Source: an uncultured Phocaeicola sp. (GTDB taxonomy: Bacteria; Bacteroidota; Bacteroidia; Bacteroidales; Bacteroidaceae). Taken from it: 13,908 nucleotides of DNA. Position 1 is the first letter of the stretch. Each line of letters begins with the position of its first letter. The DNA is taken from contig CAPAOL010000059.1 of the NCBI GenBank assembly GCA_948579315.1, positions 1-13,908 of the forward strand. The letters run 5' to 3'. The notes below the pieces were generated by a model that had not been told where the DNA came from, searched no databases, and saw only the letters and a program-made list of their open reading frames with translations. Positions 1 through 7,204 of the stretch are shown in pieces. Position numbers and translations under genes: made by a program.

Positions 1-7
1 CATCCGA

Positions 8-39
8 CAAAGATAGGGATTTTAACTAATTCCCCCAAA
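8..39 (-). promoter_or_regulatory. Leftward Bacteroidetes-type promoter at window edge
   Basis: Read on the minus strand, a perfect TAnnTTTG box (TATCTTTG, 15 down to 8) is preceded 20 bases upstream by TTTG (39 down to 36). This matches the Bacteroidetes -33/-7 arrangement. Transcription would start within a few bases of position 1 and run out of the window, so the driven gene is not visible. The promoter overlaps one copy of the CCCCCnAATT repeat pair, so it may belong to a mobile element. Confidence 0.5.
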
Positions 40-62
40 TTTTCAAACTGAGCCCCCGAATT
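32..62. repeat. Two CCCCCnAATT direct repeats, 21 bp apart
   Basis: CCCCCAAATT (32-41) and CCCCCGAATT (53-62) are direct copies offset by 21 bp, about two helical turns. Regularly spaced short repeats beside a promoter are typical of the ends of some insertion sequences, for example the multiple terminal repeats of the IS21 family. No transposase or complete inverted repeat lies in the window, so this assignment is tentative. A fixed two-turn spacing could also be a regulator-binding site. Confidence 0.3.
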
Positions 63-101
63 GGTGTCGCGTTTTTTCGTGAGCGTTTCAGAAAACAACG
101 A

Positions 102-135
102 AAAAGCCCCTAAACCTGTACGTTTAGGGGCTTTT
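102..135. terminator. Bidirectional intrinsic terminator after tRNA-Gln
   Basis: A perfect 14-bp inverted repeat, AAAAGCCCCTAAAC (102-115) and GTTTAGGGGCTTTT (122-135), encloses a 6-base loop. It has a GC-rich core and A/T tails on both sides. On the minus strand it lies just past the 3' end of the tRNA gene and gives a T run after the stem, so it should end the tRNA transcript. On the plus strand it would stop anything reading in from the left before it reaches the protease gene. Confidence 0.85.
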
Positions 136-148
136 CAACTTTTTTTTG

Positions 149-219
149 TTGGACTACCAAGATTCGAACTTGGACAAACAGAACCAAAACCTGTTGTGCT
201 ACCATTACACCATAGTCCA
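149..219 (-). tRNA. tRNA-Gln (anticodon TTG)
   Basis: The minus strand folds into a full cloverleaf of 71 bases without an encoded CCA. The acceptor stem is TGGACTA with TAGTCCA plus discriminator A. The D arm contains AATGGTAG. The anticodon stem is ACAGG/TCTGT, and its loop TTTTGGT has TTG at positions 34-36. The T arm is CCAAG-TTCGAAT-CTTGG. TTG reads CAA (and CAG by wobble) glutamine codons. The gene has its own promoter on one side and a strong terminator on the other, so it is a single-gene transcription unit. Confidence 0.95.
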
Positions 220-249
220 ATCATTACATGCTTTCCTTGGAAAGCGGTG

Positions 250-282
250 CAAAGATACGTTTTTCCAGCAATATAGTCCAAA
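250..282 (-). promoter_or_regulatory. Promoter of tRNA-Gln
   Basis: On the minus strand, TATCTTTG (257 down to 250) matches TAnnTTTG exactly, and TTTG (282 down to 279) lies 21 bases upstream, slightly longer than the usual 19. The predicted start is about 25 bases before the mature tRNA 5' end, a normal short leader for RNase P processing. Confidence 0.65.
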
Positions 283-298
283 TATTTTCGCACTTTTT

Positions 299-328
299 TT
301 TGCAATAAAGTGCAAATGCTTAACTTTG
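299..328 (+). promoter_or_regulatory. Promoter of the S41 protease gene
   Basis: TTTG (299-302), an 18-base spacer and TAACTTTG (321-328) match the Bacteroidetes -33/-7 consensus. The predicted start leaves a leader of roughly 20 bases before the ATG at 354. It is arranged back to back with the tRNA promoter, so the two units diverge from the same short intergenic stretch. Confidence 0.7.
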
Positions 329-353
329 CGTACAAACTAAAAGACATAAAGAC

Positions 354-3300
354 ATGAAAAAACTTCTAACTTGCCTTGCTTTAAGCTTTGTTGCAGCAAG
401 TAGTTATGCAGCCACCCCTTTATGGTTGCGTGATGTGCAAATCTCTCCCGACGGAACAGAAATCGCATTTTGTTATAAAGGAGATATCTATAAAGTACCC
501 GCCAACGGAGGAACTGCCACCCAGCTCACCACACAAACCTCATACGAATGCAGCCCCGTCTGGTCACCGGACAGCAAACAAATTGCCTTTGCCAGTGACC
601 GCAACGGCAATTTCGACTTGTTCGTCATGCCTGCCGGCGGTGGAGCAGCCCGGCGTCTCACCACCCATTCGGCATCCGAGATACCCTCAGCTTTCACTAC
701 CGACGGCAACTACATCCTGTTCTCCGCTTCCATCCAAGACCCTGCCGGAAGCGCCTTGTTCCCAACCTCGGCCATGACAGAACTATACAAAGTCCCTGTA
801 AACGGAGGACGCACCGAACAGGTACTAGGCACTCCCGCAGAAATGGTCTGCTTCGACCCGTCCGGAAAAACATTCTTATACCAAGACCGCAAAGGTTTTG
901 AAGACGAATGGCGCAAGCATCACACCTCGTCCATCACCCGTGACGTATGGTTATACAATTCAGAGAATGGCAAACATACCAACCTGACCAACCATGCGGG
1001 AGAAGACCGTAACCCTGTATTTGCCCCCGACGGACAAACCGTTTACTTTCTGAGCGAACGGAATGGCAGTACATTCAACGTCTATTCCTTCCCGCTAGAC
1101 GCTCCCCAATCATTAAAAGCAGTCACCGGTTTCAAGACCCATCCGGTCCGCTTCCTGTCAATGGGCAGCAACGGCACCCTTTGCTATACGTATGATGGAG
1201 AAATATACACCCAAAAACAAGGAAGCAAACCACAGAAAGTCAAAATCGATATCATCCGTGACGACCAACATGCCATAGCGGATCTGAGCTTCAGCAGCGG
1301 AGCGACCTCGGCCACCGTATCACCGGACGGCAAACAAGTCGCTTTCATTGTACGAGGTGAGGTATTCGTCACTTCCACCGACTATAGCACCACCAAACAA
1401 ATCACCCATACCCCTGCCCGTGAAGCGGGAGTTACCTTCTCACCAGACAACCGCACCTTGGCATACGCCAGTGAGCGCAATGGAAACTGGGAACTCTGCA
1501 TGGCCAAGATAGCGCGCAAGGAAGAGGCCAACTTTCCCAATGCCACCACGATTGAAGAAGAAGTGCTCCTGCCTTCGGACAAAATAGAACGTACCTATCC
1601 GCAATTCTCACCGGATGGCAAGGAACTTGCCTTTATAGAAGACCGCAACCGGTTAATGGTTCTCAACCTGGAAACCCAAAAAGTGCGTCAGGTCACTGAC
1701 GGTTCCACCTGGTTCAGCACTGGCGGCGGATTTGACTATTCATGGTCGCCCGACGGGAAGTGGTTTACCTTGGAGTTTATCGGGAACCGGCATGATCCTT
1801 ATTCCGATATAGGTATGGTAAGCGCACAGGGAGGAAAGGTGATTAATCTGACCAACAGCGGCTATACCAGCGGCTCTCCCCGCTGGGTACTGGACGGTAA
1901 TGCCATTTTGTTCATCACCGAGCGTTATGGTATGCGCGCCCACGCCTCATGGGGCTCACTGAACGATGTGATGCTGGTATTTATGAATCAGGACGCGTAT
2001 GATAAATTCCGCCTGAGCAAAGAAGATTACGAATTGCAGAAGGAACTGGAAAAGGAACAAAAGAGTATCACCGAAACCAAGAAAAACGATAAAAAGAAAG
2101 GGGATAACAAAAACAAGTCCGAAGAGAAGAAAGAGGAAAAAACAAAGGATATCATAGTGGAGTTGGACAACATAGAAGACCGCATCGTCCGCCTCACCCC
2201 TAACTCTTCCGATTTGGGAAGCGCCATTATCACAAAGAACGGCGAGACCTTATATTATCTCTCTGCCTTCGAAGGCGGATATGACTTGTGGAAAATGAAC
2301 CTGCGCAAGAAAGACACGAAGCTACTCCATAAGATGGATGCCGGATGGGCCAACATGGAGATGGACAAGGACGGAAAGAACCTGTTCCTGTTAGGTGGCA
2401 GCAGCATGCAGAAAATGAGTACCGACTCTGAAAGTTTAAAGCCCGTCAGCTATCAAGCCAACGTAAAGATGGACCTCGCAGCCGAACGCGACTATATGTT
2501 CAGCCACGTCTATAAACAAGAACAGAAACGCTTCTATAATCTGAACATGCACGGAGTGAACTGGGATGCCATAACCGCAGCTTACCGCAAATTCCTGCCG
2601 CACATAGACAACAACTATGACTTTGCGGAATTACTGAGCGAATATCTGGGCGAACTGAATGTGTCGCATACGGGAGGACGTTTCCGTCCGCGCCTGAAAG
2701 GAGACACCACCGCCACCTTAGGCTTATTGTACGACTGGGACTATATCGGCAAAGGTCTGCTGGTTTCCGAAGTAGTGGAAAAAGGCCCCTTCGCCCACGC
2801 CCGCTCCAAAGTGAAAGTCAGAGATATCATTGAAAAAATCGACGGTCAGGAAATCACTCCCGAAAGTGACTACTCTGTTCTGCTGAACGGCAAAGCCGGA
2901 AAGAAAACATTGGTTTCACTTTATAACCCGCAGACCAAAGAACGTTGGGAGGAAGTGGTTGTTCCTGTCAGCAATGGTGTGATGAGCGGCCTGCTCTATG
3001 CACGCTGGGTAAAGCAACGGGCTGCCGATGTGGATAAATGGTCGAACGGCCGTTTGGGATATGTGCACATTGAATCCATGGGAGATGACAGCTTCCGTTC
3101 CGTTTATTCGGATATTCTAGGTAAGTACAACAACCGTGAAGGTATTGTCATCGACACCCGCTTTAATGGCGGCGGACGCCTACACGAAGATATCGAAATC
3201 CTGTTCAGCGGAAAGAAATACTTCACACAGGTAGTTCGAGGACGTGAAGCTTGCGATATGCCCAGCCGCCGTTGGAACAAGCCGAGTATCATGGTGCAGT

Positions 3301-3608
3301 GTGAAGCTAACTACAGTAACGCACACGGCACTCCGTGGGTATATAGCCATCAAAAAATAGGCAAGCTGGTAGGTATGCCCGTACCGGGAACCATGACTAG
3401 CGTATCTTGGGAAACGTTGCAGGATCCGACACTGGTATTCGGTATTCCCGTTATCGGCTATCGCTTGCCGGATGGAAGTTATCTGGAAAATTCACAATTA
3501 GAGCCGGATATCAAAGTGGCTAATTCACCGGAAACGGTAGTGAAAGGTGAAGACACACAATTGAAAGCCGCGGTAGACGAACTGCTGAAAGAGATAGACG
3601 GAAAATAA
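354..3608 (+). CDS. Secreted tricorn-like S41 family peptidase
   Basis: This 1084-residue protein has tricorn protease architecture. Residues 1-19 are a Sec signal peptide (cleavage likely after Ser-Tyr-Ala), placing it in the periplasm. Residues ~25-520 carry repeated SPDG(K)-type blades, e.g. WSPD, FSPD and APDG followed by SERNG, as in TolB/PD40 beta-propellers. Residues ~560-600 are a very Lys/Glu-rich, probably disordered or helical linker. A tricorn C1-like region (~695-775), a PDZ domain (~783-860) and the S41 catalytic core (~880-1075) follow. Ser771-His772, Ser988 and Glu1045 match the tricorn tetrad Ser745-His746-Ser965-Glu1023, and the NGGG at 938-941 fits the oxyanion loop. Asn989 stands where archaeal tricorn has Asp966. 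By family it should trim peptides to small products; the natural substrate is unknown. The ATG at 354 is the only start that gives the signal peptide. Confidence 0.9.
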   Translation: MKKLLTCLALSFVAASSYAATPLWLRDVQISPDGTEIAFCYKGDIYKVPANGGTATQLTTQTSYECSPVWSPDSKQIAFASDRNGNFDLFVMPAGGGAARRLTTHSASEIPSAFTTDGNYILFSASIQDPAGSALFPTSAMTELYKVPVNGGRTEQVLGTPAEMVCFDPSGKTFLYQDRKGFEDEWRKHHTSSITRDVWLYNSENGKHTNLTNHAGEDRNPVFAPDGQTVYFLSERNGSTFNVYSFPLDAPQSLKAVTGFKTHPVRFLSMGSNGTLCYTYDGEIYTQKQGSKPQKVKIDIIRDDQHAIADLSFSSGATSATVSPDGKQVAFIVRGEVFVTSTDYSTTKQITHTPAREAGVTFSPDNRTLAYASERNGNWELCMAKIARKEEANFPNATTIEEEVLLPSDKIERTYPQFSPDGKELAFIEDRNRLMVLNLETQKVRQVTDGSTWFSTGGGFDYSWSPDGKWFTLEFIGNRHDPYSDIGMVSAQGGKVINLTNSGYTSGSPRWVLDGNAILFITERYGMRAHASWGSLNDVMLVFMNQDAYDKFRLSKEDYELQKELEKEQKSITETKKNDKKKGDNKNKSEEKKEEKTKDIIVELDNIEDRIVRLTPNSSDLGSAIITKNGETLYYLSAFEGGYDLWKMNLRKKDTKLLHKMDAGWANMEMDKDGKNLFLLGGSSMQKMSTDSESLKPVSYQANVKMDLAAERDYMFSHVYKQEQKRFYNLNMHGVNWDAITAAYRKFLPHIDNNYDFAELLSEYLGELNVSHTGGRFRPRLKGDTTATLGLLYDWDYIGKGLLVSEVVEKGPFAHARSKVKVRDIIEKIDGQEITPESDYSVLLNGKAGKKTLVSLYNPQTKERWEEVVVPVSNGVMSGLLYARWVKQRAADVDKWSNGRLGYVHIESMGDDSFRSVYSDILGKYNNREGIVIDTRFNGGGRLHEDIEILFSGKKYFTQVVRGREACDMPSRRWNKPSIMVQCEANYSNAHGTPWVYSHQKIGKLVGMPVPGTMTSVSWETLQDPTLVFGIPVIGYRLPDGSYLENSQLEPDIKVANSPETVVKGEDTQLKAAVDELLKEIDGK

Positions 3609-3626
3609 AGCGAAAGAAAAGATACA

Positions 3627-3670
3627 AAAAACTGGAAGGAGAAAACCTATCATCTCTCCTTCCGGTTTTT
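3627..3670. terminator. Bidirectional terminator between protease gene and tyrS
   Basis: The arms 3627-3642 and 3655-3670 form a 16-bp stem with one G·U pair (core CTGGAAGGAGA with TCTCCTTCCGG) and a 12-base loop. On the plus strand it is followed by a T-rich stretch, 19 bases after the protease stop codon. On the minus strand the A-rich left flank becomes a T run, so it also ends transcripts coming through tyrS. Confidence 0.85.
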
Positions 3671-3722
3671 GTTTTTAGGGACATTTACTGAATATCCCTT
3701 TTTATCTATAAAAGAAATTTTC

Positions 3723-5015
3723 TTATTTGGCAATCACCAGATAATAGTTCTTCTTTCCGCGCTGAACCAGCAGGTATTTTTCATCCAGCAAGTCAGCAGT
3801 TGTAATTACCTGGTCGAAGGCGCTTAATTTCTCCTTGTTCAATGAAACGCCACCGCCCTGTACAAGCTTACGCATCTCACCTTTAGAAGCGAAAACAGCG
3901 GCATTATCAACGAACAAGTCTACCGCCTTCACCCCTTCGGCTAATGCATCTCGTGACACTTCAAACTGAGGAACACCTTCGAACACTGCCAGCAACGTGT
4001 CTTCATCCAGCTTTTTCAACGCTTCGGAAGTGGCGTTACCAAACAGGATGCCCGATGCCTCAACAGCCGCGTTGTAATCTTCTTCCGAATGAACCATCAC
4101 AGTTACTTCCTTAGCCAGACGTTTCTGCAATACACGCAAGTGCGGAGCTTCAGCATGCTCTGCCGTCAACACTTCTACTTCTTCCTGAGTCAGTGAAGTG
4201 AAAATCTTGATGTAACGCGCAGCATCCTCGTCACTTACATTCAACCAGAACTGATAGAACTTGTAAGGAGAAGTATAACGGGGGTCCAACCAAATATTAC
4301 CAGACTCAGTCTTACCGAACTTACCACCATCGGCCTTTGTAATCAACGGGCAAGTCAACGCAAACACTTCACCGCCATTGGTACGACGAATCAGCTCGGC
4401 CCCGGTAGTAATATTACCCCATTGATCCGAACCACCCATCTGAAGCTTGCAGCCCTTTGTTTCATAAAGATGCAAGAAATCGTATCCCTGCAGCAACTGG
4501 TAAGTAAATTCTGTAAATGACAAACCGTCACGCGCCTCACCGTTCAAACGTTTCTGTACAGAATCCTTAGCCATCATATAATTCACTGTAATGTGCTTTC
4601 CTACCTCACGGGCAAAGTCAAGGAAGGTAAAATCCTTCATCCAGTCATAGTTATTTACCAATTCGGCTTTGTTAGGAGCATCGCTCTCAAAATCAAGGAA
4701 CTTAGCCAGCTGTTTCTTGATGCAAGCCACATTATGACGCAATGTTTCCTCAGTTAGCAAATTACGTTCCTGCGACTTGCCGGAAGGGTCACCGATCATA
4801 CCGGTAGCGCCGCCCACCAATGCTAACGGTTTGTGACCGCAACGCTGGAAATGACGCAGCATCATCACACCACACAAGTGGCCGATATGCAGAGAATCAG
4901 CCGTAGGGTCAATACCCAGATAAGCTGTCACTTGTTCTTTAGCCAATAACTCTTCGGTGCCCGGCATCATTGTGTGCACCATTCCACGCCATGTTAATTC
5001 TTCTACAAAATTCAT
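3723..5015 (-). CDS. tyrS: Tyrosyl-tRNA synthetase
   Basis: TyrS charges tRNA-Tyr with tyrosine in two ATP-dependent steps in the cytoplasm. The 430-residue length matches bacterial TyrRS (E. coli 424). Class I signatures are present: HIGH at 43-46, the tyrosine-pocket motif GGSDQWGN at 194-201, and KFGKT at 232-236 as the KMSKS loop, the usual TyrRS form. An S4-type RNA-binding domain fills the C-terminus (~365-430) with a characteristic VQGGGVSLN segment. The ATG at 5015 gives the expected N-terminus. It has its own promoter in the 79-base gap after the TatD-like gene and ends at the shared terminator. No T-box-like leader is visible; the leader is too short. Confidence 0.97.
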   Translation of the reverse strand: MNFVEELTWRGMVHTMMPGTEELLAKEQVTAYLGIDPTADSLHIGHLCGVMMLRHFQRCGHKPLALVGGATGMIGDPSGKSQERNLLTEETLRHNVACIKKQLAKFLDFESDAPNKAELVNNYDWMKDFTFLDFAREVGKHITVNYMMAKDSVQKRLNGEARDGLSFTEFTYQLLQGYDFLHLYETKGCKLQMGGSDQWGNITTGAELIRRTNGGEVFALTCPLITKADGGKFGKTESGNIWLDPRYTSPYKFYQFWLNVSDEDAARYIKIFTSLTQEEVEVLTAEHAEAPHLRVLQKRLAKEVTVMVHSEEDYNAAVEASGILFGNATSEALKKLDEDTLLAVFEGVPQFEVSRDALAEGVKAVDLFVDNAAVFASKGEMRKLVQGGGVSLNKEKLSAFDQVITTADLLDEKYLLVQRGKKNYYLVIAK

Positions 5016-5060
5016 CGAATGATTATCTATTTAAATGTTTGATTTATACTTTGAATGCCA

Positions 5061-5091
5061 CAAAAATACGACTCTTTATCTGAAGAAACAA
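5061..5091 (-). promoter_or_regulatory. Promoter of tyrS
   Basis: On the minus strand, TATTTTTG (5068 down to 5061) fits TAnnTTTG, with TTG (5091 down to 5089) 20 bases upstream. It sits immediately downstream of the TatD-like stop codon and predicts a leader of about 40 bases. No terminator is visible between the two genes, so read-through from upstream is also possible. Confidence 0.55.
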
Positions 5092-5094
5092 CTC

Positions 5095-5724
5095 TTATTG
5101 CCGAAAAAAGATTTTCCGTGCATTTTCATCTATCCTATCACACAGAAAGGAAACTTCCACATGCTTCATCTCCGCCATCCGTCCGATCACCATACGGATA
5201 TCCAGCGTGCTCTCATCCGTTTCAGCCAGCAAACGCTCTAAAGGCACGTACTGCAACACATCAGGCTGATACTTTCCTCCCAACGAAAAATAAATATCTT
5301 CCTGCATCAGCCGGCAGGCAATATGCAGATTATTACGAAAACCATGCACCACCCAAGGCATCTGAGGACGATACTTCTTTTTCAACTCAATCAATTCATT
5401 AAACGCCTTCACACAATGAATGACCAACGGTTTTCCTACCGACTCGCTCAATAAAATTTGTCGGACAAACGCTTCTTTTTGCAACAGAATATCCGCCGCG
5501 CCCAAGCGGTCCAACCCCGCCTCTCCTATGGCCAGAACAGAGGGATGACCAACCGCCTTTTCCAACGTTGTCCAATCTTCCGGACCAGTTTCCAAAACTG
5601 TCCACGGATGAATGCCTACAGAATAATAACACCCCTCCACAGGTTCAAACCGTGCAGGCTCCACATTGAAAATGCATTCTCCCGATACAGCAGCATTGCG
5701 ATGTGTATGAATATCCAGCAACAT
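5095..5724 (-). CDS. Short TatD-family metal-dependent hydrolase
   Basis: This 209-residue protein keeps every metal-ligand position of the TatD branch of the amidohydrolase superfamily: His6-x-His8 at the N-terminus, Glu68 in IGEAGLD, His103 in VIHC, His127 in VVHGF, and Asp170 in AETDES. TatD proteins act as Mg-dependent DNases or related phosphoesterases in the cytoplasm. It is about 50 residues shorter than typical members (~260), with the loss spread over inter-strand loops and the C-terminal helices rather than at one break. It starts at ATG 5724, 14 bases after the yidD stop, so it is probably co-transcribed with rnpA-yidD. The exact substrate cannot be told from sequence. The C-terminus may be naturally short, since it ends in Gln followed by a clean stop. 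Confidence 0.85.
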   Translation of the reverse strand: MLLDIHTHRNAAVSGECIFNVEPARFEPVEGCYYSVGIHPWTVLETGPEDWTTLEKAVGHPSVLAIGEAGLDRLGAADILLQKEAFVRQILLSESVGKPLVIHCVKAFNELIELKKKYRPQMPWVVHGFRNNLHIACRLMQEDIYFSLGGKYQPDVLQYVPLERLLAETDESTLDIRMVIGRMAEMKHVEVSFLCDRIDENARKIFFRQ

Positions 5725-5738
5725 AAGGACAACGGATT

Positions 5739-5960
5739 TTATGGAACCGGATCATAGCCCGACCCACCCCAGGGATGGCAACGCAATATCCGACGGATAG
5801 CCAGATACACTCCCTTGAAAGGACCGTGCTTTTTAATGGCCTCGATGGCATATTCCGAACAGGTAGGTACAAAACGGCATGAAGGAGGAGTCATTGGAGA
5901 AATGTACCCCCGATAGAAATAAACGGGCAGCAGCAACAGATAGGAAAGTATCTTTTTCAT
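5739..5960 (-). CDS. yidD: Membrane protein insertion efficiency factor YidD
   Basis: YidD is a small inner-face membrane-associated protein that helps YidC/Sec insert membrane proteins. At 73 residues it has the family layout: an amphipathic/hydrophobic N-terminus (~4-20), the signature PPSCRFVPTCSEYA at ~25-38, then a helical segment, a third conserved Cys at 61, and a GGSGYDPVP ending. The three cysteines (28, 34, 61) are all present. Its ATG overlaps the rnpA stop as ATGA, so translation is likely coupled. The rnpA-yidD order is the widely conserved one, but yidC and rpmH are not next to it here. Confidence 0.95.
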   Translation of the reverse strand: MKKILSYLLLLPVYFYRGYISPMTPPSCRFVPTCSEYAIEAIKKHGPFKGVYLAIRRILRCHPWGGSGYDPVP

Positions 5961-6349
5961 TCCAGTCTTTCCACTATATGAAACAGCAGCTTCTTCACTT
6001 TCTCCTCCACCTCGGCAGAAGAATGAATATGGTTATCCAGCCATATAAAGGCGATAACCAGTCTTTTGTTCCGGGAAGACAGCGCATCCAACAGTAAATG
6101 CTTGTTCTTCCGATAAGCCTCACGTATCTGCCGTTTCACCAAATTACGCTTTACCGCACGTTTGAACCGCTTCTTGGGCACACTGATCAGAATAGAAGCT
6201 GCCGCCATATCTTCCTCAGCAGACTCTACCGGCATATACACCACACGCAACGGAAAAGCCGGAAAAGACTTGCTTCCACCTGAAAAAAGTCGCTCAATCA
6301 ATGTCTTACTATTCAGACGCTCTTTTTTACCGAGTGTATATTCTACCAT
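5957..6349 (-). CDS. rnpA: Ribonuclease P protein component
   Basis: RnpA is the protein subunit of RNase P. It helps the catalytic RNA bind pre-tRNA and release the 5' leader. From ATG 6349 the protein is 130 residues, the normal family size. It begins MVEYTLGKKERL, as expected for the first strand and helix, and carries the basic RNR signature in KKRFKRAVKRNLVKRQIREA. An in-frame GTG 48 bases upstream (6397) would add 16 residues, but it lies inside the -7 promoter box and would not be transcribed, so 6349 is preferred. No usual rpmH neighbour precedes it; hemD does. It overlaps yidD by ATGA. Confidence 0.93.
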   Translation of the reverse strand: MVEYTLGKKERLNSKTLIERLFSGGSKSFPAFPLRVVYMPVESAEEDMAAASILISVPKKRFKRAVKRNLVKRQIREAYRKNKHLLLDALSSRNKRLVIAFIWLDNHIHSSAEVEEKVKKLLFHIVERLE

Positions 6350-6376
6350 AATCTTCTTTCTTTTATTAAAATAAAG

Positions 6377-6433
6377 AAACCGAGGGTTTCGAATCACAAA
6401 GTTACAACTTTATTGATACAAAACCCCCGGTTT
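6377..6433. repeat. Inverted repeat bracketing the rnpA -7 box; possible hemD terminator
   Basis: AAACCGAGGGTTT (6377-6389) and AAACCCCCGGTTT (6421-6433) are 13-base inverted copies with one mismatch, separated by 31 bases that contain the rnpA -7 box. Each arm can also fold on itself into a 5-bp stem with a 3-base loop. On the minus strand the 6433-6421 arm, followed by TTTTG, lies 17 bases past the hemD stop and could be a weak terminator. The paired form would place a cruciform or operator-like symmetry around the rnpA start. Confidence 0.5.
6397..6404 (-). promoter_or_regulatory. -7 box of the rnpA-yidD promoter
   Basis: TAACTTTG on the minus strand (6404 down to 6397) is a perfect TAnnTTTG box. 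A TTTG lies only 14 bases further upstream; no good -33 element is at 19 bases. The predicted start near 6390 gives a leader of about 40 bases to ATG 6349. Confidence 0.55.
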
Positions 6434-6450
6434 GGGATATAAACCAAAAA

Positions 6451-7200
6451 TTAATCCTTATTACGCTCGCGGATAAACATATCCAATGCCGCGGTCATGG
6501 ACGGAGCTTCCACAGTAGGAGCTTCCAAATCCAACCGCAATCCGGCGTCTTTTACCGCTTTAGCAGTAGCAGGACCAAAACACCCTATCGCAATTTCCTT
6601 TTGGTCGAACTTCGGAAAATTCTTCATCAAAGAATTGATTCCTGCAGGACTGAAAAACAACAGCATATCGTAATCGAACTCTTCTTCGGGAGTGAAGTCA
6701 TTGCTTACCGTACGATACATCACCACCTCCGTATGCTGAATTTTATTTTTATCCAATAAAGTCTTGATCTCATCATTGTGCACATCCGACATCGGCACCA
6801 GATACTTCTCAGCATTATGCTTTACGACAGAAGGCACCAGATCTGCAAATTTACCGGTCGCACCGAAGAACACTTTACGCTTACGATACTGGACATATTT
6901 CTGAATGTACAAAGCAATGGTCTCGGATGTACAGAAATATTTCATTGTTTCGGGTACAGTAACACGCAATTCAGCACACAGACTGAAGAAATGGTCGATA
7001 GCGTGGCGCGATGTGAAAATCACAGCTGTATGATCAAGAATAGAGACTTTTTGCTGTCTGAACTCTTTGGCCGACAAGCTCTCAACTTTGATGAACGGGC
7101 GAAAATCAATTTTCACACCGTACTTCTCAGCAATATCATAATATGGCGACTTTTCAGAAGTCGGCTTAGGCTGAGATACGAGGACTTTTTTTATTTTCAA
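6451..7200 (-). CDS. hemD: Uroporphyrinogen-III synthase-like protein (HemD)
   Basis: This 249-residue protein resembles the two-domain HemD family, which closes hydroxymethylbilane into uroporphyrinogen III, the branch point for haem, sirohaem and cobalamin. Family-like stretches include KVLVSQPKP at the start, FTSRHAIDHFF (~62-72) and the second-domain segment LLFFSPAGINSL with FGPATAKAVKDAGL. HemD proteins have low sequence identity, so the family call is firm but the activity is inferred. The start codon is TTG at 7200, 4 bases after the DUF4271 stop; an in-frame TAA just upstream and the lack of an early ATG support it. No hemA/B/C/L/E genes are nearby. It is the last gene of the LOG-DUF4271-hemD run. 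Confidence 0.85.
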   Translation of the reverse strand: MKIKKVLVSQPKPTSEKSPYYDIAEKYGVKIDFRPFIKVESLSAKEFRQQKVSILDHTAVIFTSRHAIDHFFSLCAELRVTVPETMKYFCTSETIALYIQKYVQYRKRKVFFGATGKFADLVPSVVKHNAEKYLVPMSDVHNDEIKTLLDKNKIQHTEVVMYRTVSNDFTPEEEFDYDMLLFFSPAGINSLMKNFPKFDQKEIAIGCFGPATAKAVKDAGLRLDLEAPTVEAPSMTAALDMFIRERNKD

Positions 7201-7204
7201 TGTA

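Noticed and set aside
2031..2153. A/G-rich purine tract inside the protease gene as a possible repeat or recoding site
   Set aside because: It simply encodes a Lys/Glu-rich linker in frame with continuous coding on both sides; no regular repeat unit is present.
6350..6397. GTG start for rnpA at 6397
   Set aside because: The codon lies within the predicted -7 promoter box, so it would not be in the mRNA, and the added residues are not part of the RnpA family.
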